Shown: positions 1 through 11,385, counted from the first letter of the stretch. The stretch: DNA of 64,000 nucleotides from Annona cherimola (GCA_030490835.1 CM059971.1:6182007-6246006); one strand, 5' to 3'. The notes: generated by a model from the letters alone, not told the origin. Numbers and translations: made by a program.

Positions 1-272
1 CGTTTGCGACTTGGCTTCCCAAGTCGCAAGTGGAGTCGACTTGGCCTGCGACTTCACTTGTTATTCTCCCATTTTCAACTCTGGACAGTTTGGGCTTTTT
101 GAAGTCGATCTTGGGGTCGACTTGGACTACGACTTGGTCTTCCATGCTTTATTTTCTTCAAGTGTATATGCCTTAAACATTTCCACAAACATGTTAGTAG
201 CCAAGACTTACTCAAATTGATTTGTTAATCATCAAAACATAGATTTAACTTGTTTTCCACATATTTCCAACA
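1..272 (-). mobile_element. 5' part of a copia-type LTR, cut by the window edge
   Basis: Read on the minus strand, the element starts at 272 with TGTTGGAAATATG and continues with the stretch around 'ctatgttttgatgattaac', which recurs in the LTRs at 50113 and 52419. It then enters the same array of GTCGAC/GCGACTTGG motifs. It is therefore a more diverged, oppositely oriented copy of the same LTR family. It begins directly after the gypsy protease codons for His-Ile-Leu-Leu, so it is a nested insertion. The rest lies outside the window, so solo LTR versus full element cannot be decided. Confidence 0.8.
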
Positions 273-1946
273 AGAAGAATATGAGCCACATCCATGGGTA
301 ACACATCACACCAAATATGATCAGAATAATCACCCATCGATATAGGAACCAAGCATCTTTCATTAACAAGAAGTGTAGTTTTGTCTACCCATGCTACAGG
401 ATATGGATGAGGATGTGGTTTAGTTTTCAAATTCAATCTGGTTATAGCTGATTTGGCAATCACATTCATGGAACTACCTCCATCTATAACAATCTTGCAT
501 ACTGTATTCCCACATTTAAAAAATTGATGAAATATATTTGTACGTCTCCAATCACTATTTGAAAAAGAAGTAGTCAAAATGCAACACACAACATTTAATT
601 GCAAGTCCTCATTATAGCTATAGTCTCCATCAAGTTCACAATCCGATGGTTCCTTAAAAGTTTCAGCAACTTGATCAATGGTCACATCTACATGATTCTC
701 TACATGATTAATTGTGAGTGTGTGCTGAGGACGTCGTGATGCAATATAACCTTTACCCTCACAATGAAAACATGGACCATTAACCCGCTTACTAGTGGCA
801 TCAAATCGAGAAACTGGATTACTCTTTTTCCTACTTGTGTATTGTTCAGGCAATGGTTTAGTTGTTCCTTGAAAAGACGTTAGATTAGAATTTAATTTGG
901 ATACCCTTGTCTCTCCAGTTTGTGGAATCAAACGTTTGTTAGTGAAATATTTTTGAAAATTTTCCAATTCTAGAGTTTTATAATATGCGTCTTCCACAAA
1001 AACAATTGAATACAATTTCAACAAAGTTTTGATTTCTGATTTCTGGCCATTGATAAACTTTGTTCGTGTAACCAAAGGATCTTCTTGTATTCCACATTTC
1101 ATTTTTAAATATTCAAACTTATTAAGATAGTCAGTTACACTTAATGATCCTTGTCTCAAGTTAACCAGTTGTTCCAATAGTTGAGTCTGATGATATTCAG
1201 GAAGGTATTTCTCTTTCAATTTAGCTTTCATTTCAGCCCATGTTGTGATAGGTACTCCTATGCGTTGACTTTCATCTAGAACCCCTTGCCAATAGCGTGT
1301 GGCAGACCCAACAAGTTTTATTTTTGTAAATCTCAATCGTTGGGCATCATTCATATCATACCAACAAAAAAATCTTCCATGTCTGCCAACCAATCTAAGA
1401 AACATTAGGGTCTAGATGACCGTCATAACTAGGAGCATCTACCTTGACTTGTTTTTCCACCCAAGAATTATCAGTTACACGCCGTTGTTGTTGTGGAAAA
1501 GGAATATTATAATTTCTCTGATAGTTCCCATGTCTAAGATTGTTTGCAAAACCAATTTCATAAAAATTATTGTCGTCTTCATGATTTTCCAAAAGTGTAT
1601 GCATTTCTGGAATATGTGAATGCTTTGGGTTATGATGACCTTTAGCATGTATGTTTGGATTTTGGAGAAGGCCAGTTATGATAGGATAGCTACTAGAAGC
1701 ATGAGTATTGTGTGATTGACCATTTCAACATGATTGTCCAGTCTCAATCATAGGACGTTTTCCAACAATTTCAGTCAATCTGTTTACTAAGGAAATGAGA
1801 GATTGAATGGAAGAGGTGGTTTCTTTTTGGAAATCTTCTTGCTTTTGGGCCAAGGTATCACAAAGGGTTGTTAAAGATTCAAATTCATTATCAATAGAAT
1901 TGGATAAAGCTTCGAGTTTGGCATTTAATTCAACATTAGTAGGCAT
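273..1946 (-). pseudogene. Ty3/gypsy gag-protease remnant
   Basis: Decayed polyprotein of a Ty3/gypsy LTR retrotransposon. The N-terminal piece starts at 1946, then a TGA at 1725-1727 interrupts an otherwise open frame, and at least two frameshifts lie near 1375-1405. The gag core (1405 downward) shows the pattern ending in RYWQGVL and 'YLPEYHQTQLLEQL...LRQGSLSV', typical of Retrotrans_gag. The zinc knuckle near 770 (CFHCEGKGYIASRRP) has lost its His and last Cys. The aspartic protease motif DGGSSMNV is visible near 480. The frame stops 26 codons later in the inserted copia-type LTR at 272. Reverse transcriptase and integrase are not in the window. It is not functional. Confidence 0.85.
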
Positions 1947-2198
1947 GGTGACTCAAAATTCAACTTATGCTGATATAGGAAAGACTTACTACTAAGAATG
2001 ATTTTTTCCCTCTTTTTTTTAAAGGTTCAAAAGCAAAGAACTTGACTGAAATAGATATGACTTAAGAACTTTCAATTAGAGAAAATGTACCTATTGAGGT
2101 CCAATCTTGCCAAGTTTAGTAGTATCTTTGCGACGACCAAACAGGTTGTTGTAACGGCAACAGTAGGCAACATCAAATGGCTACAGAATGGACAACAA
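1947..2198 (-). other. gypsy leader with possible primer-binding site
   Basis: Non-coding leader between the gag ATG (1946) and the presumed LTR end. On the minus strand 'TTGGTGCCATCATTG' (about 2197-2211) stands where a primer-binding site would be. It does not match the common initiator-Met site and I cannot name the tRNA. The PBS call is inference from position. Confidence 0.4.
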
Positions 2199-2895
2199 TG
2201 ATGGCACCAATTTGTGGACAGCAAACTCTAATAGAATGGACAATAGTATTTTTTAGATGACAGCAGTTCGTGGACAGCAAAATGGCAATATAATGGATAG
2301 TAGCAGTTTTTTTGGATAGCAAACAGTAATAGAAATCGGACGAAAGTAATACCAGGTTTGGCTTTAATACGAATTGATGTAGGATGGGTAGAGAAGAAAA
2401 TAGAAGAAAGAGGAAGGAACCTCTAGAGATGAGAAGTGAAGAAAGAAGGTAGAAAGAACAGATAAATAAGGAGAGAAGAGTAAGAAGAAGACTAGAGAAC
2501 ATTTTTATAAATCTCAAAACTAATGCCCCTTTAGAGCTTACAAGAGGTGTATTTATAGGTGAACATACCACCTAATTTTAACAAATAAAATCCTTCTAGA
2601 AAAAAAAATATTTTAAGTAAACTTCTTAAGGAAGTAAACTTAAAATAGATACTTGCTTATTTTAAATAGATTCTAAAATATCCTAGGAAAATCCTTCTAG
2701 AAAAGGAAGTTGTATATTTTAAGTAAACTTCTCAAGGAAGTAAACTTAAAATAGAAACATGCTTATTTTAAACAGATTCTAAAATATCCTAGGAATCTTC
2801 TAATATATTTCAAAAATAGAAAAATAAAATTTTTCTAAAATATCCTAGGATTATTATCCTTTTACAAAATTCTTGCACCTAAAATAGACAGATTT
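2199..2895 (-). mobile_element. probable 5' LTR of the gypsy remnant
   Basis: The region upstream of gag on the minus strand looks like an LTR promoter. TATAAATA lies at 2550-2557, followed by a pyrimidine-rich transcribed region (TTCTTCTTACTCTTC...) and then the leader. The upstream half (2582-2800) is a tandem duplication of about 106 bp that includes the inverted motif around 'aagtaaacttcttaagg'. The outer boundary near 2.9 kb is not certain because the 3' LTR is not in the window. The 132-codon open frame inside is read from non-coding LTR and is not called. Confidence 0.5.
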
Positions 2896-3770
2896 GAAAA
2901 ATTTCTTGCTATTTTCATCACTGTCCTTCCTTAATGTTGCCAAGTCGTTGAGAATCAAAAGATTCACGGCGCTATTTTCATATCAGTGTAGAGATTATCA
3001 CTTGATAAGTGTCATCTACCACATAAGGTACAAGTCATATGATAGTTGCACATCAGCATTCATGACCCAATCATATAGGCATGAGTATAATTGATTGTCA
3101 TGCACAAGTAAAGATAAATGTTTTGATGAATCATGAAAAGTTTACTCTCATGTTATTGTCAATCATGAGCAAGTGAAATTGAATATTTTTACGTATTTTA
3201 AAAAGTTTGCTTACTGAGTATTTTATACTCATTGCTTTTAAAAATCATTGGTGAATGTAGATATGGCAGACCAGAATGGAGATTCTTCACTACCAGCAGA
3301 GCAATGAAGGCATGTTCTTTAATTTAATTGAATTTCATGCTTGGTTTGCTTCTAAATTAGTTTCATATGGGTGTGTACAAGGTTTACTTGCAGAATATAT
3401 GTATTTGGAGTAGTATAAGAATGTTTATAATCAAATTGACAACTTAAAATTCTTAGGATAAATTGAGATATTAGTAGAAAGAACTTGGAAGGAATGTATA
3501 TGATCCACACGTATTTATTATGATTGAGTGATGTTTATTAGGTCTATAAAGGAAGCTACTTCTTGAAAGAAGTTAATTCTTCTTCTCAAACCTTCCAAAT
3601 ATAGGCAGTATGCTACTGAATTGTTATTAGGAATGAATGAAACCAACTTAAACAAAAAAACATACTGATTTTTAGACATAATGGAAATGCTTTCATCAGT
3701 ATAGAGATAAAACTTTGCTTTTATTCACAAGCTCCACTGCTTAAAAGATCCATAGAGTAAGAACTCATTG
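2896..3770. other. intergenic, nothing recognised
   Basis: AT-rich sequence without credible coding potential, terminal inverted repeats or RNA genes that I can see. Confidence 0.5.
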
Positions 3771-3784
3771 TAACGTGCTTGTAA

Positions 3785-3956
3785 ATTCGAAGCGTTACAT
3801 TCGTTGTATGGTTGGTTGTGTAAAAATCATTAAAAATTAGGATAATTGTGTAGAAATATATGAATAAATGATTAAAAAATGGTAATTGTGGATAGTGAAA
3901 ATTTTTAGATTGAAAAATTTTAATTTAACAAGTTTTACTTGTATCTAAACACCCCC
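3785..3956 (-). mobile_element. truncated MITE of the 'TTTGGTAA...caaacacacc' family
   Basis: The stretch ending 'gtatctaaacacccc' and its AT-rich body (ttaaaaaatggtaattgtgg, aaaattttaatttaac) resemble the copies at 22246-22545, 27700-27985, 57252-57530, 59289-59576 and 61250-61480. Only one end is clear here. Confidence 0.4.
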
Positions 3957-5940
3957 TGATTGAGATTAATTTTAGTTTGGGGGCTTTTGGTATTTGAGGA
4001 TGGGCCATGATTAGGGCATGTTATTCGAGACAATTATGCTTGAAATTTGAACAGAAGTTAGTCCAAAAAGATTTTATTTCAATAAACAATAAAAAATGAT
4101 TCAAACCATTGAATCTATGATTTCATGCATATTTTAGATAATTTAAATTGTTAGATATGTGTAAAATTTAATTTTTCGTAAAAATATGATGTTAGATCAT
4201 ATGTTTACACCTTGAGGGATGATTAAATTTTGAGATTTTTAATTATGCAACTTTAATAGATATATCATTAGAAATTGTAATTAGTTGATCTAGACTGTTT
4301 ATTTTTAATACGAAAGGTGCATTGAGAATCCAAACCATTGGACCAAAGTTGAATAAGTATATGCCATGATCTATGTGTTATACCTTTGATTGGAACCATG
4401 ATTAATGGTTAGATTGACAATTTCAACAGTTTATAAGTTATAGCCAAACCATGCAGTAAATCTAGAATGTAAAAGAAAAATATATTATAAATAGTATATG
4501 AAGAATTTTTAGCATGAAAATTTTTCTAATAACTCATAATATATTCATTAATCAATGACGTTAATTTAGTATTAAAATGTTATGTAAAATTTTGAAATAA
4601 AAATCCTAGAAAATCAATCCAAACAGTGTACACCACTTGCAAAATTTGCTGGTTTAAACGATTTTTCATAGTTTGTGTTTAAGAAATTTTGAGCTGCTTA
4701 TTTTATGTGATGTAAATAACATTTGAATGATACTTAGAAAATATAAAAATAAATTTTTAAATAAAATAAATATGGTCAGAAATTTACATCATTGAGACAA
4801 CCCTTAATCATATACTCCTATCTTTCAAAAATAAAATATAAAAAATATAAATAATAAATATTTTGTGCTAAAATTATTTTTATTTAGTCAATTTAGAAAT
4901 TATTTTACTTGCTAGTTTATCTAATTATTGATTTATATTAAGAATTTTAGATTTAAAACATTTGATCTGATCATAAAGAAAAATTAAAAGAAGTTAGTGT
5001 GTCTGATTTCAATAATAATGGGGAGATTGATAAAAAATCAAAATAAAATTTTAAATTATAAAAATTTAAAATTTTTAAAAATGATATGGTTAGTTAAAAT
5101 ATATAAGTATTGAATTAATTAATGTGAATTTTTTTTTATAAAATACTTGAATATTTTTGAAAATTTAATTAGATAAGAAATAACCTATCGAAATATAAAG
5201 TAATCAAGAAAGGACCCACTTGTGAACGCGTTTAGTGTTGGGTTAAAATAATTATAAATAGATAATTAATAATATACAAATAATATTTTTTTTAAAAATA
5301 TTGATTGGAGAAAATTGTCATTTTCCTATTGCTGTAAATTGAGCTTTAGAGCAAATTATGATTCACGGATCGAATAAAGTTTACGTTAGGCAAGTGGAGC
5401 TCTTTTCTTCTTTTTTTGATTTTGCATTGTAATTTGTAGTTACATGCATGTGTATTTTGAATATTAATATATATTTTTGATATTTATTGATTTGATAATT
5501 AATTATGATTTCAATTTCATTATTTAATATGCCAGTATTGTTCATCATAGCATTGACTTGTGTTGCTTTATGCATGAGCCATGACTATTGATGTGGATTT
5601 TAGTATTGTGTGGACCATCAATCACAACAATTGGCACATCCCAGCAGCTGATCGAGGTGTGATAACCTAAGTGACATCGGTTCAGACCTAACTTATTTGG
5701 CCTTGTGAGTTAGTTGATTGACATTATAAACTGGTCCACGAGACTGGTGCCCCTTAATAGAATAATTGAGGGTAATGCAATGTGGTAAGACTTTGGTTAT
5801 GTAGTGAGTGCAGCAAGGTATCAATTATACATCTGATTTGAATAAAGGTGTTTTTCTGTCTACTTGTGTTGTATTAGGGTGGCTACTCATGATGGCAAAA
5901 TTGGCCACATGTCGTATAGTTTTGGCCTTCCGATTATATG
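3957..5940. other. intergenic, nothing recognised
   Basis: About 2 kb of AT-rich sequence. The only open frames are short and of low complexity. From about 5580 base composition rises slightly, but no protein family is recognisable. Confidence 0.5.
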
Positions 5941-6413
5941 AAAGGTTGGACTTCGGGGCAACATATTAAACTTCCTATTAGATTTGAGACCTTGTTGGTT
6001 TGGACTATAGAGCCCCATATATGTGACACATTAACATGTGCTTGTCCATTTACATTTATTTTAGATGAATTTTAGATCGACGTAGACTTACATGGTGATT
6101 TGTAATTTACTAGATCTTTTGAATATTAAGTCTTATCAATTTATAAGTATATACTATATTTGCTGAGTTTATTTTAAAAGGTTAGATTTTGGGGCAAGAT
6201 ATCAAACTTCCTATTGAATTTGAGACCTTGTAGGTTTGGACTATGGAGCCCCATATGTGTGATGCATTAACATGTGCTTTTCCATTTGCATTTATTTCAA
6301 ATGAATTTTAGATCGATGTAGACTTACATGGTGATTTATAATTTACTAGATCTCTTGAATATTAAGTCTTATCAATTTATAAGTATATACTGTATTTACT
6401 GAGTTTATCTTAG
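5941..6413 (+). repeat. 236-bp tandem duplication, two copies
   Basis: Copy 1 (5941-6176) and copy 2 (6177-about 6413) both run from 'aaaggtt(g/a)ga' through 'gagccccatat' and 'cgaTGTAGACTTACATGG' to 'actgagttta'. They differ at scattered positions, so the duplication is not recent. It may lie inside an older LTR, because the surrounding 5.6-6.75 kb is less AT-rich and non-coding. That is not proven. Confidence 0.85.
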
Positions 6414-8017
6414 CTTACTCTTTATCTTTTTCATCAAGAGTAGATCGTCAAAAGGATGGTATCTTGCTGGGACAAGTAAATAGGATGAAAGAATTCACCA
6501 TTCAGACCTTTTGATTTATTGTTGGGATAGAAACTGATGTATATAAATTTTGAAAAATTTGGATATGTATGTATATTAACCTCCTTGAATATACTTAATA
6601 AGGCGATTGTTTAATTTTGGTTCTTGTAATAGTTCTTTTTATTACTATTGATCCTACGTATTAGCGACCAAGTACTTCGGTAGCCTATGGCGTTGCACTA
6701 AGACATTGACTTAGTTAACAAGGTGTTGTAGAATCCATTGTAAGGATTTTTATGTCTACCATGTCCACATAAAATAATGGTTGTACAAAAGAACTCAAAA
6801 AGGAATACAATATGCGAATCTTAACATCCTGCACTAGCAGAATTTGCATATTGGCCTTTTGAAGGGAAAATTGTTGCTTTGAGCTTGATAAGTACTTTGT
6901 TTAATAAAAAGTTAAGCATAATGGTATTATTTCTTCCATTTTGTAAAAAATGGCTGCAATATTCCCTTTGACCCATGTGCACAATGGTGAATTTTCGATC
7001 ATGTGAAAGAAAAGTCCTTATGTAGACTCTGATTACACTTATGAGACCACCCTTTCCCTTTCTGATACGTCAATCAGTCTGAAATAGTAGCTACAATGAT
7101 GGGGACAAAAAACCAAGCAATCCATTCTCGGATGAAATGTCAAGGAAAAGAATGCCACTTACGGTCAAGTTGCCCATATGCATTCTATTCCAAAAATGAT
7201 CCCAGATTTGTATGATGACATGTATGGCTTTTTTGCTGCCCCAAAATTGTATCTTTACTTTCTGTTTTTGTATTTAGAATTCACTATTGTGCTTTCATAT
7301 TGTTAGTTACAGGCCATACATATAACTGGACCAGAATTCTGATACTGCTGTCTGCAATTTATTTTTCATTTTTCTTTTTATAGCATGCAAATTATAGGGA
7401 AGAAAAGAAATTGACAAGCTTAGAGTAGTGGTTACCTCCCACTGTGCTATGCTCTCCCTATATAAAATTTTGAAATCTCAAATCTTCTTTCAAAATGTAG
7501 TGATCTTACATTGTCAATTTATCTCACAAGTATCGTATTAGACTTAATCAAAAATTAGGTAATTATCGATGATTGCACTATAAGTTGAGGGAATTTTGTA
7601 GCGTGTATAATTAGTTATAAGCCGCATGGAAAATTTGTTTGAATTAAAAAAGGTTCTCTTCAAATATGTTTGGAATCAAATAGATGCAGTCCGGGCAATT
7701 CATAGTTCTGTCTTGTCCACTGCCAAAACTTAAATTCTCTCTTTTCCATATCGCCCTTACTTTGTTACTTACCCTTCGTAAATCATACATTATACTTGCA
7801 TATGGTGTTGACGTCAGTAAGGGATTGCTTTAACTTTAGTAACATCATAAAGACTCATATGCTCATCAACTCATATGATGGATTTCATTAAAAAGGAACA
7901 ACGAGAATTTATTGCCTACGCTCCTCCAAATTCATTATAATACAAGGCTTGAACATTATTAGATTAACTAGAAAAAGATGAAAAATATCACAACCATTAC
8001 GGCAAACATATAAATAG
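6414..8017. other. intergenic, nothing recognised
   Basis: No credible gene, RNA or transposon boundary seen. The stretch from about 7900 is the 3' side of the receptor-like protein fragment that follows. Confidence 0.5.
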
Positions 8018-8247
8018 CTACATAAAATACGAAAAACATGAAAAAAATAATCTGTCAATAAAAATGAAGAACACCCTTCTCCCTTTCTTCCATAGTGCCA
8101 GAATCCAAAAGAACATTCCAAAGCCCACACCATGGCCAACTCCAAATGCAATCCACATCAAGTCCAGCTCACTCTCTTCATCGTTTGATTGAGTTGCTGG
8201 AGGCATTGCAACTGCATCTTCCCTGCACTCTCTTGACAATGGCAAAC
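8018..8247 (-). pseudogene. C-terminus of an LRR receptor-like protein, truncated by an LTR insertion
   Basis: The minus frame reads LPLSREC, an acidic stretch (NDEESELDL), a glycine-rich transmembrane segment (FGVGHGVGFGMFFWILALW) and then the basic juxtamembrane KKGRR followed by a FIDRLFF-type tail and a stop at 8018. That order is the hallmark of the C-terminus of Cf/EIX-type plant receptor-like proteins, where 'LCG.PL...C' closes the LRR domain and a short cytoplasmic tail follows the membrane segment. Those proteins bind apoplastic ligands through their LRRs and signal with SOBIR1-type kinases. Here the coding sequence begins abruptly: the adjacent base, 8248, is the first base of a Tat/Athila-like LTR. 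The whole LRR ectodomain is missing, so this is a dead remnant. Family assignment is by pattern recognition. Confidence 0.8.
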
Positions 8248-9464
8248 TGATAACTCGTAAAAATACGAGTTATCATGGCCTATTTCAGACTATTTTTGCG
8301 TGTTAGTCCAAGAGATTAGGTTTAGTTTGCATCCATTTAGCTAAAATTTCACTCGTTTTGTATTTTAGGAGCATTATATAGTTTTTATGCATTTTTAGTA
8401 TAAATTAGGCATTTTTAATCCATTTATTTATTTTATGTAATTTTTATAGGAATGACGGAGAATTACAAGCACGCGAGCGAGTCCAATGCAGAACAGAGCC
8501 AAGTGAAGGAGCACGGGGTTGGCGTCCAGGCGCAATTCTATAGGCCTTTACCAGAATCTCCAACACGCAAGCAAAGTTCTAAAGGTTTTTGAAGTCACAA
8601 GTCACATTGATTCCAGGGAGTTGGCGCCTAGGCGCCAAGGCATGAAGTCCTAGGGTTTCTAAAAAGGTTTCTAAGTTACGCAGCTCCAGAGAGTTGGCGC
8701 CTAGGCGCCAATACGCATTCGTACGCGTGCAGATTTCTGCACATGTGTTGTGCAAGCTACCTATTATAAATAGAAACCTAGGGCTGCTTGCAAAGGAGTT
8801 CCGCAGACCATAGAGGAGAGACCCTTTATATATTATGCTTAATGCATTTACAAGCTTTACAACCTTGTGGATTGATCTAATATTCAAATTCATGCTTGGA
8901 AAAGTGGGATTTGAATGAGATTCATATATAAGGCACAGGTATTCTAACTCATGTTGTGTTAAATGTTAATATGGATAGGAATATACCTATTAACCATGTG
9001 TAATTATGATTAGGTTATATGGTTATCAACCTTATTTTACTTGTATGCATGAGAACATAGCACATGACTAGAACTTGGTTAGGTTTGTATGTGTTGGAAG
9101 ACATATATGAATATGAATGAACCTAGATTAGTAATCTCTGCACAATTAACTTAATTGAAACCAAATAACATAGCTTTGATTCAATGAATTCATATTCCCA
9201 CCTATCTTAATCATCTCAAGGCAATATCAGCAACATCCACACCACTCTGGTCATTTACTGCTTTGCTTAGTTTAGTTTAATTCAATTCTTTGAAACCAAA
9301 TCTCATTCCTTTTACCAATTCACTTAGACATTTGAGATTTAAGGTGCTAATCCGTTTAACACAATCCTCGTGGGAACGATATTCTACTCACACTTTATTA
9401 CTTGACACGGCACTTATACTTGCGTAAATACCAAGCAATTTAATAGACATATACGAGCTCGTCA
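8248..9464 (+). mobile_element. 5' LTR of a Tat/Athila-like gypsy element
   Basis: The LTR starts TGATAACTCG at 8248 and ends CGAGCTCGTCA at 9464, just before a Tat-type primer-binding site. The first 28 bases form a hairpin with 12-bp perfect arms (TGATAACTCGTA / TACGAGTTATCA, 4-base loop). Inside are two perfect copies of the 18-bp palindrome TTGGCGCCTAGGCGCCAA (8621-8638, 8694-8711) and a degraded third near 8519-8536. A TATA-like 'tattataaata' lies near 8762. No matching 3' LTR is seen in the window. Confidence 0.85.
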
Positions 9465-9470
9465 AGTTTT

Positions 9471-9487
9471 TGGCGCCATTGCCGGGG
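9471..9487 (+). other. primer-binding site of the Tat/Athila-like element
   Basis: TGGCGCCATTGCCGGGG differs by one base from the tRNA-Asp-type site (TGGCGCCGTTGCCGGGG) known from Tat and Athila elements. It stands six bases after the LTR end. Confidence 0.9.
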
Positions 9488-9618
9488 ATTTATTTAAACT
9501 TAGTACTTAAAAATTTCAATTGTCTTCTGTGAGTGTGTATATATTATACATAGTTTTTCTTTTCTTTCTTTCTTTTGATAAAAAATTTTTTTTAGGAGTC
9601 TTTGGTTTGCAATTTTCA

Positions 9619-10473
9619 ATGGCTTCAAATGCTTACCACTGGTTAAATGCAGAATTTTCAACACCAAGCATAATGGGTTCCCATCAGTATGACAATATAT
9701 GGGCACCTCCAACTCAATTTGCAGGTTTTGACAATCACATGCAGGATATGGACAATTCTTATACAACTTATTGCGATTTGTGTGGAGGCGAGGGACATTT
9801 ACTCAATCAATGCATGTATTACTCAGCCTCCATGGGCTATCTTGATCATTCAAATGATGCACGAGAAAACTATGGAGACCCGCACTCAGAGAATATGATG
9901 CCTTTCGATTGTCAAGGACAGGAGTTTGAGGAGTCATCACTACCTGAAAGCAAGTTATCTTTGGAGAACATGTTCATGCAATTCATGAAGAGCCAGATGC
10001 AATTTAATGAGAACATGCAGAAATAGGTGGAGCAATTGGCTACCGCAATCCAACGTAGGCATCAAGAGCCGTCTTCCAGTCATATTGAAGAAATTACAGA
10101 AGAAGACGAGTTGGAACAAGGCTGCGAAGTCACTCTAAGCATTAATGAAGATATATCAATCGATGTGATAGAACAACCTGTACCTCAGTTCATTCTTGAA
10201 CAATTGGCCGAGCCAATGGAAAGCCAAGAAGTAGAAGAGAAAATTGATGAAGAAATAGAGGTTGATATAGTGGAGAAAGTTGAAAATTATCATATCAACA
10301 TGCCTCTAAGTTGTCTTCCTGAAATTCAGGTGCAACAATACTTAAATGATCAATGCAGAGCCTTGGCAAGTAGCATCTTGAAGCCATCATTTATTCAAGA
10401 CCCTAAAAACCTCTTCTATAGTCTCTATGATATTCAAGAAAAGAGGCTAACGGCGGATATTAACGGTGATTAA
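9619..10473 (+). pseudogene. Tat/Athila-like gag remnant
   Basis: From ATG 9619 the frame contains a zinc knuckle early (CDLCGGEGHLLNQC, CX2CX4HX4C), then a Met/Gln-rich segment. It meets a TAG at 10024-10026 and continues in the same frame with EQLATAIQRR and a Glu-rich region to a stop at 10471-10473. In Tat/Athila gag a similar knuckle followed by a 'MGQLA'-type helix comes after a gag capsid domain of several hundred residues. That domain is absent here, so the element is an internally deleted, probably non-autonomous copy. Protease, RT and integrase are also missing. At 10443-10475 it runs into an unrelated repeat end. Confidence 0.75.
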
Positions 10474-10600
10474 CGGCGTGGGGGTAATACGCAATTTCGG
10501 TGAAACTATGTGGGGTAATATGCAATTTGTGAAACTACGTGGGTATATCTGCAATATCGATGAAACTATGTGGGTATATATGAAATTTACCCTAAAATTA
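10443..10600 (+). repeat. terminal degenerate tandem repeat of an unidentified element
   Basis: Four imperfect units of about 30 bp built on 'gaaactatgtggggtaatatgcaattt' follow a 'taacggcggatattaacggtgattaacgg' lead-in. A diverged copy with a similar lead-in (TAACGGCCAACTG) and units is at about 14010-14160 in the same orientation. Ends like this occur on dispersed plant repeats, but I cannot name the class. Confidence 0.6.
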
Positions 10601-10984
10601 ATAACAAAAACCAAATGAATACAAAAATTTAGAAGAGAATTCCCAAATATACATACTACAAATGTGAACCTTAATTCCTTATATACCTATAAATTTTTTA
10701 AAATTCTTTTTATATCCATTAGCGCATTGTGAATCAAGGACAAATATGCTGGACACAAGAGAATTTTTCGATAATGATGATGATGATAATAATAATAATA
10801 ATAATCGCAATTGTCAAGATCTTGACAATTATATAGTTTTCCACGAAACTTCTTTGAAGAAAATTTCGAAACTAATTCACTGTTAGGAAATTTGCAGAAA
10901 CAATATTGAATATGGAAATTAGCTGAACTAGCAGTCTGTGCTCATGTCACGCTGTATTAGTTGTAAATATAAGACATAAGTATA
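10601..10984 (+). repeat. segment Y, copy 1, of the 10.5-29.4 kb mosaic
   Basis: Non-coding segment recognised by 'attaataacaaaaacc', 'gagaattctcaaatatac', 'ttctttttatatccatta', a short AAT/GAT run and 'caagatcttgaca'. The same order recurs at about 11710-11950, 16270-16690, 17150-17620, 19130-19530, 28250-28640 and 29050-29425. Confidence 0.8.
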
Positions 10985-11385
10985 ATTATATACACCATGA
11001 TGTATTTTAAGCTAAAATACAATATTAATTTAATTTATCTTATTTTTATTTGGTTTTTTCTTCATAAATATGTTTTCCTAATTATATTTAATTATATATC
11101 AAGTTTTTTTATTTTACAATACTTTTACATTTTTATTTTTTATTTTTTAAAAAATCATAAATTTCAAGGGCATTTAAGTCATTTTTTCCTCTTAAAAAAC
11201 TTGACTTAAAAATAAAAAAAATATATATATAATTGTTGTAAATTGGCAAATTTTGTACATGGATTAAATACTCTTAGGAAAACAGGTTTTTAAAAAAATC
11301 AAAAAATATAAATAATTGTAAAAATAAATGAATATTATATCTACACTTAAAATACATCAAGATGTATGTAATCAAGCTCCTATAT
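10985..11385. mobile_element. foldback MITE, 'gatgtattttaagctaaaata' family, copy 1
   Basis: The left arm begins 'catgatgtattttaagcta'. The right arm, read in reverse complement, begins 'catcttgatgtattttaag' and follows the left arm through 'cttcataaatatgttttcct' and 'agtatttaatcca'. The two arms cover almost the entire 400 bp, so the element could fold into one long hairpin. Related copies are at 14806-15180, 17625-17860 (one arm), 25895-26285, 47695-48135 and 49690-50095. Confidence 0.85.

Noticed and set aside
2173..2571. 132-codon minus frame rich in Leu and Ser
   Set aside because: It is within the transcribed part of the gypsy LTR, after its TATA box; the composition reflects the pyrimidine-rich leader.
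7909..8151. 80-codon minus frame overlapping the receptor-like tail
   Set aside because: A different frame of the same DNA; the 8018-8245 frame carries the transmembrane and basic tail pattern.
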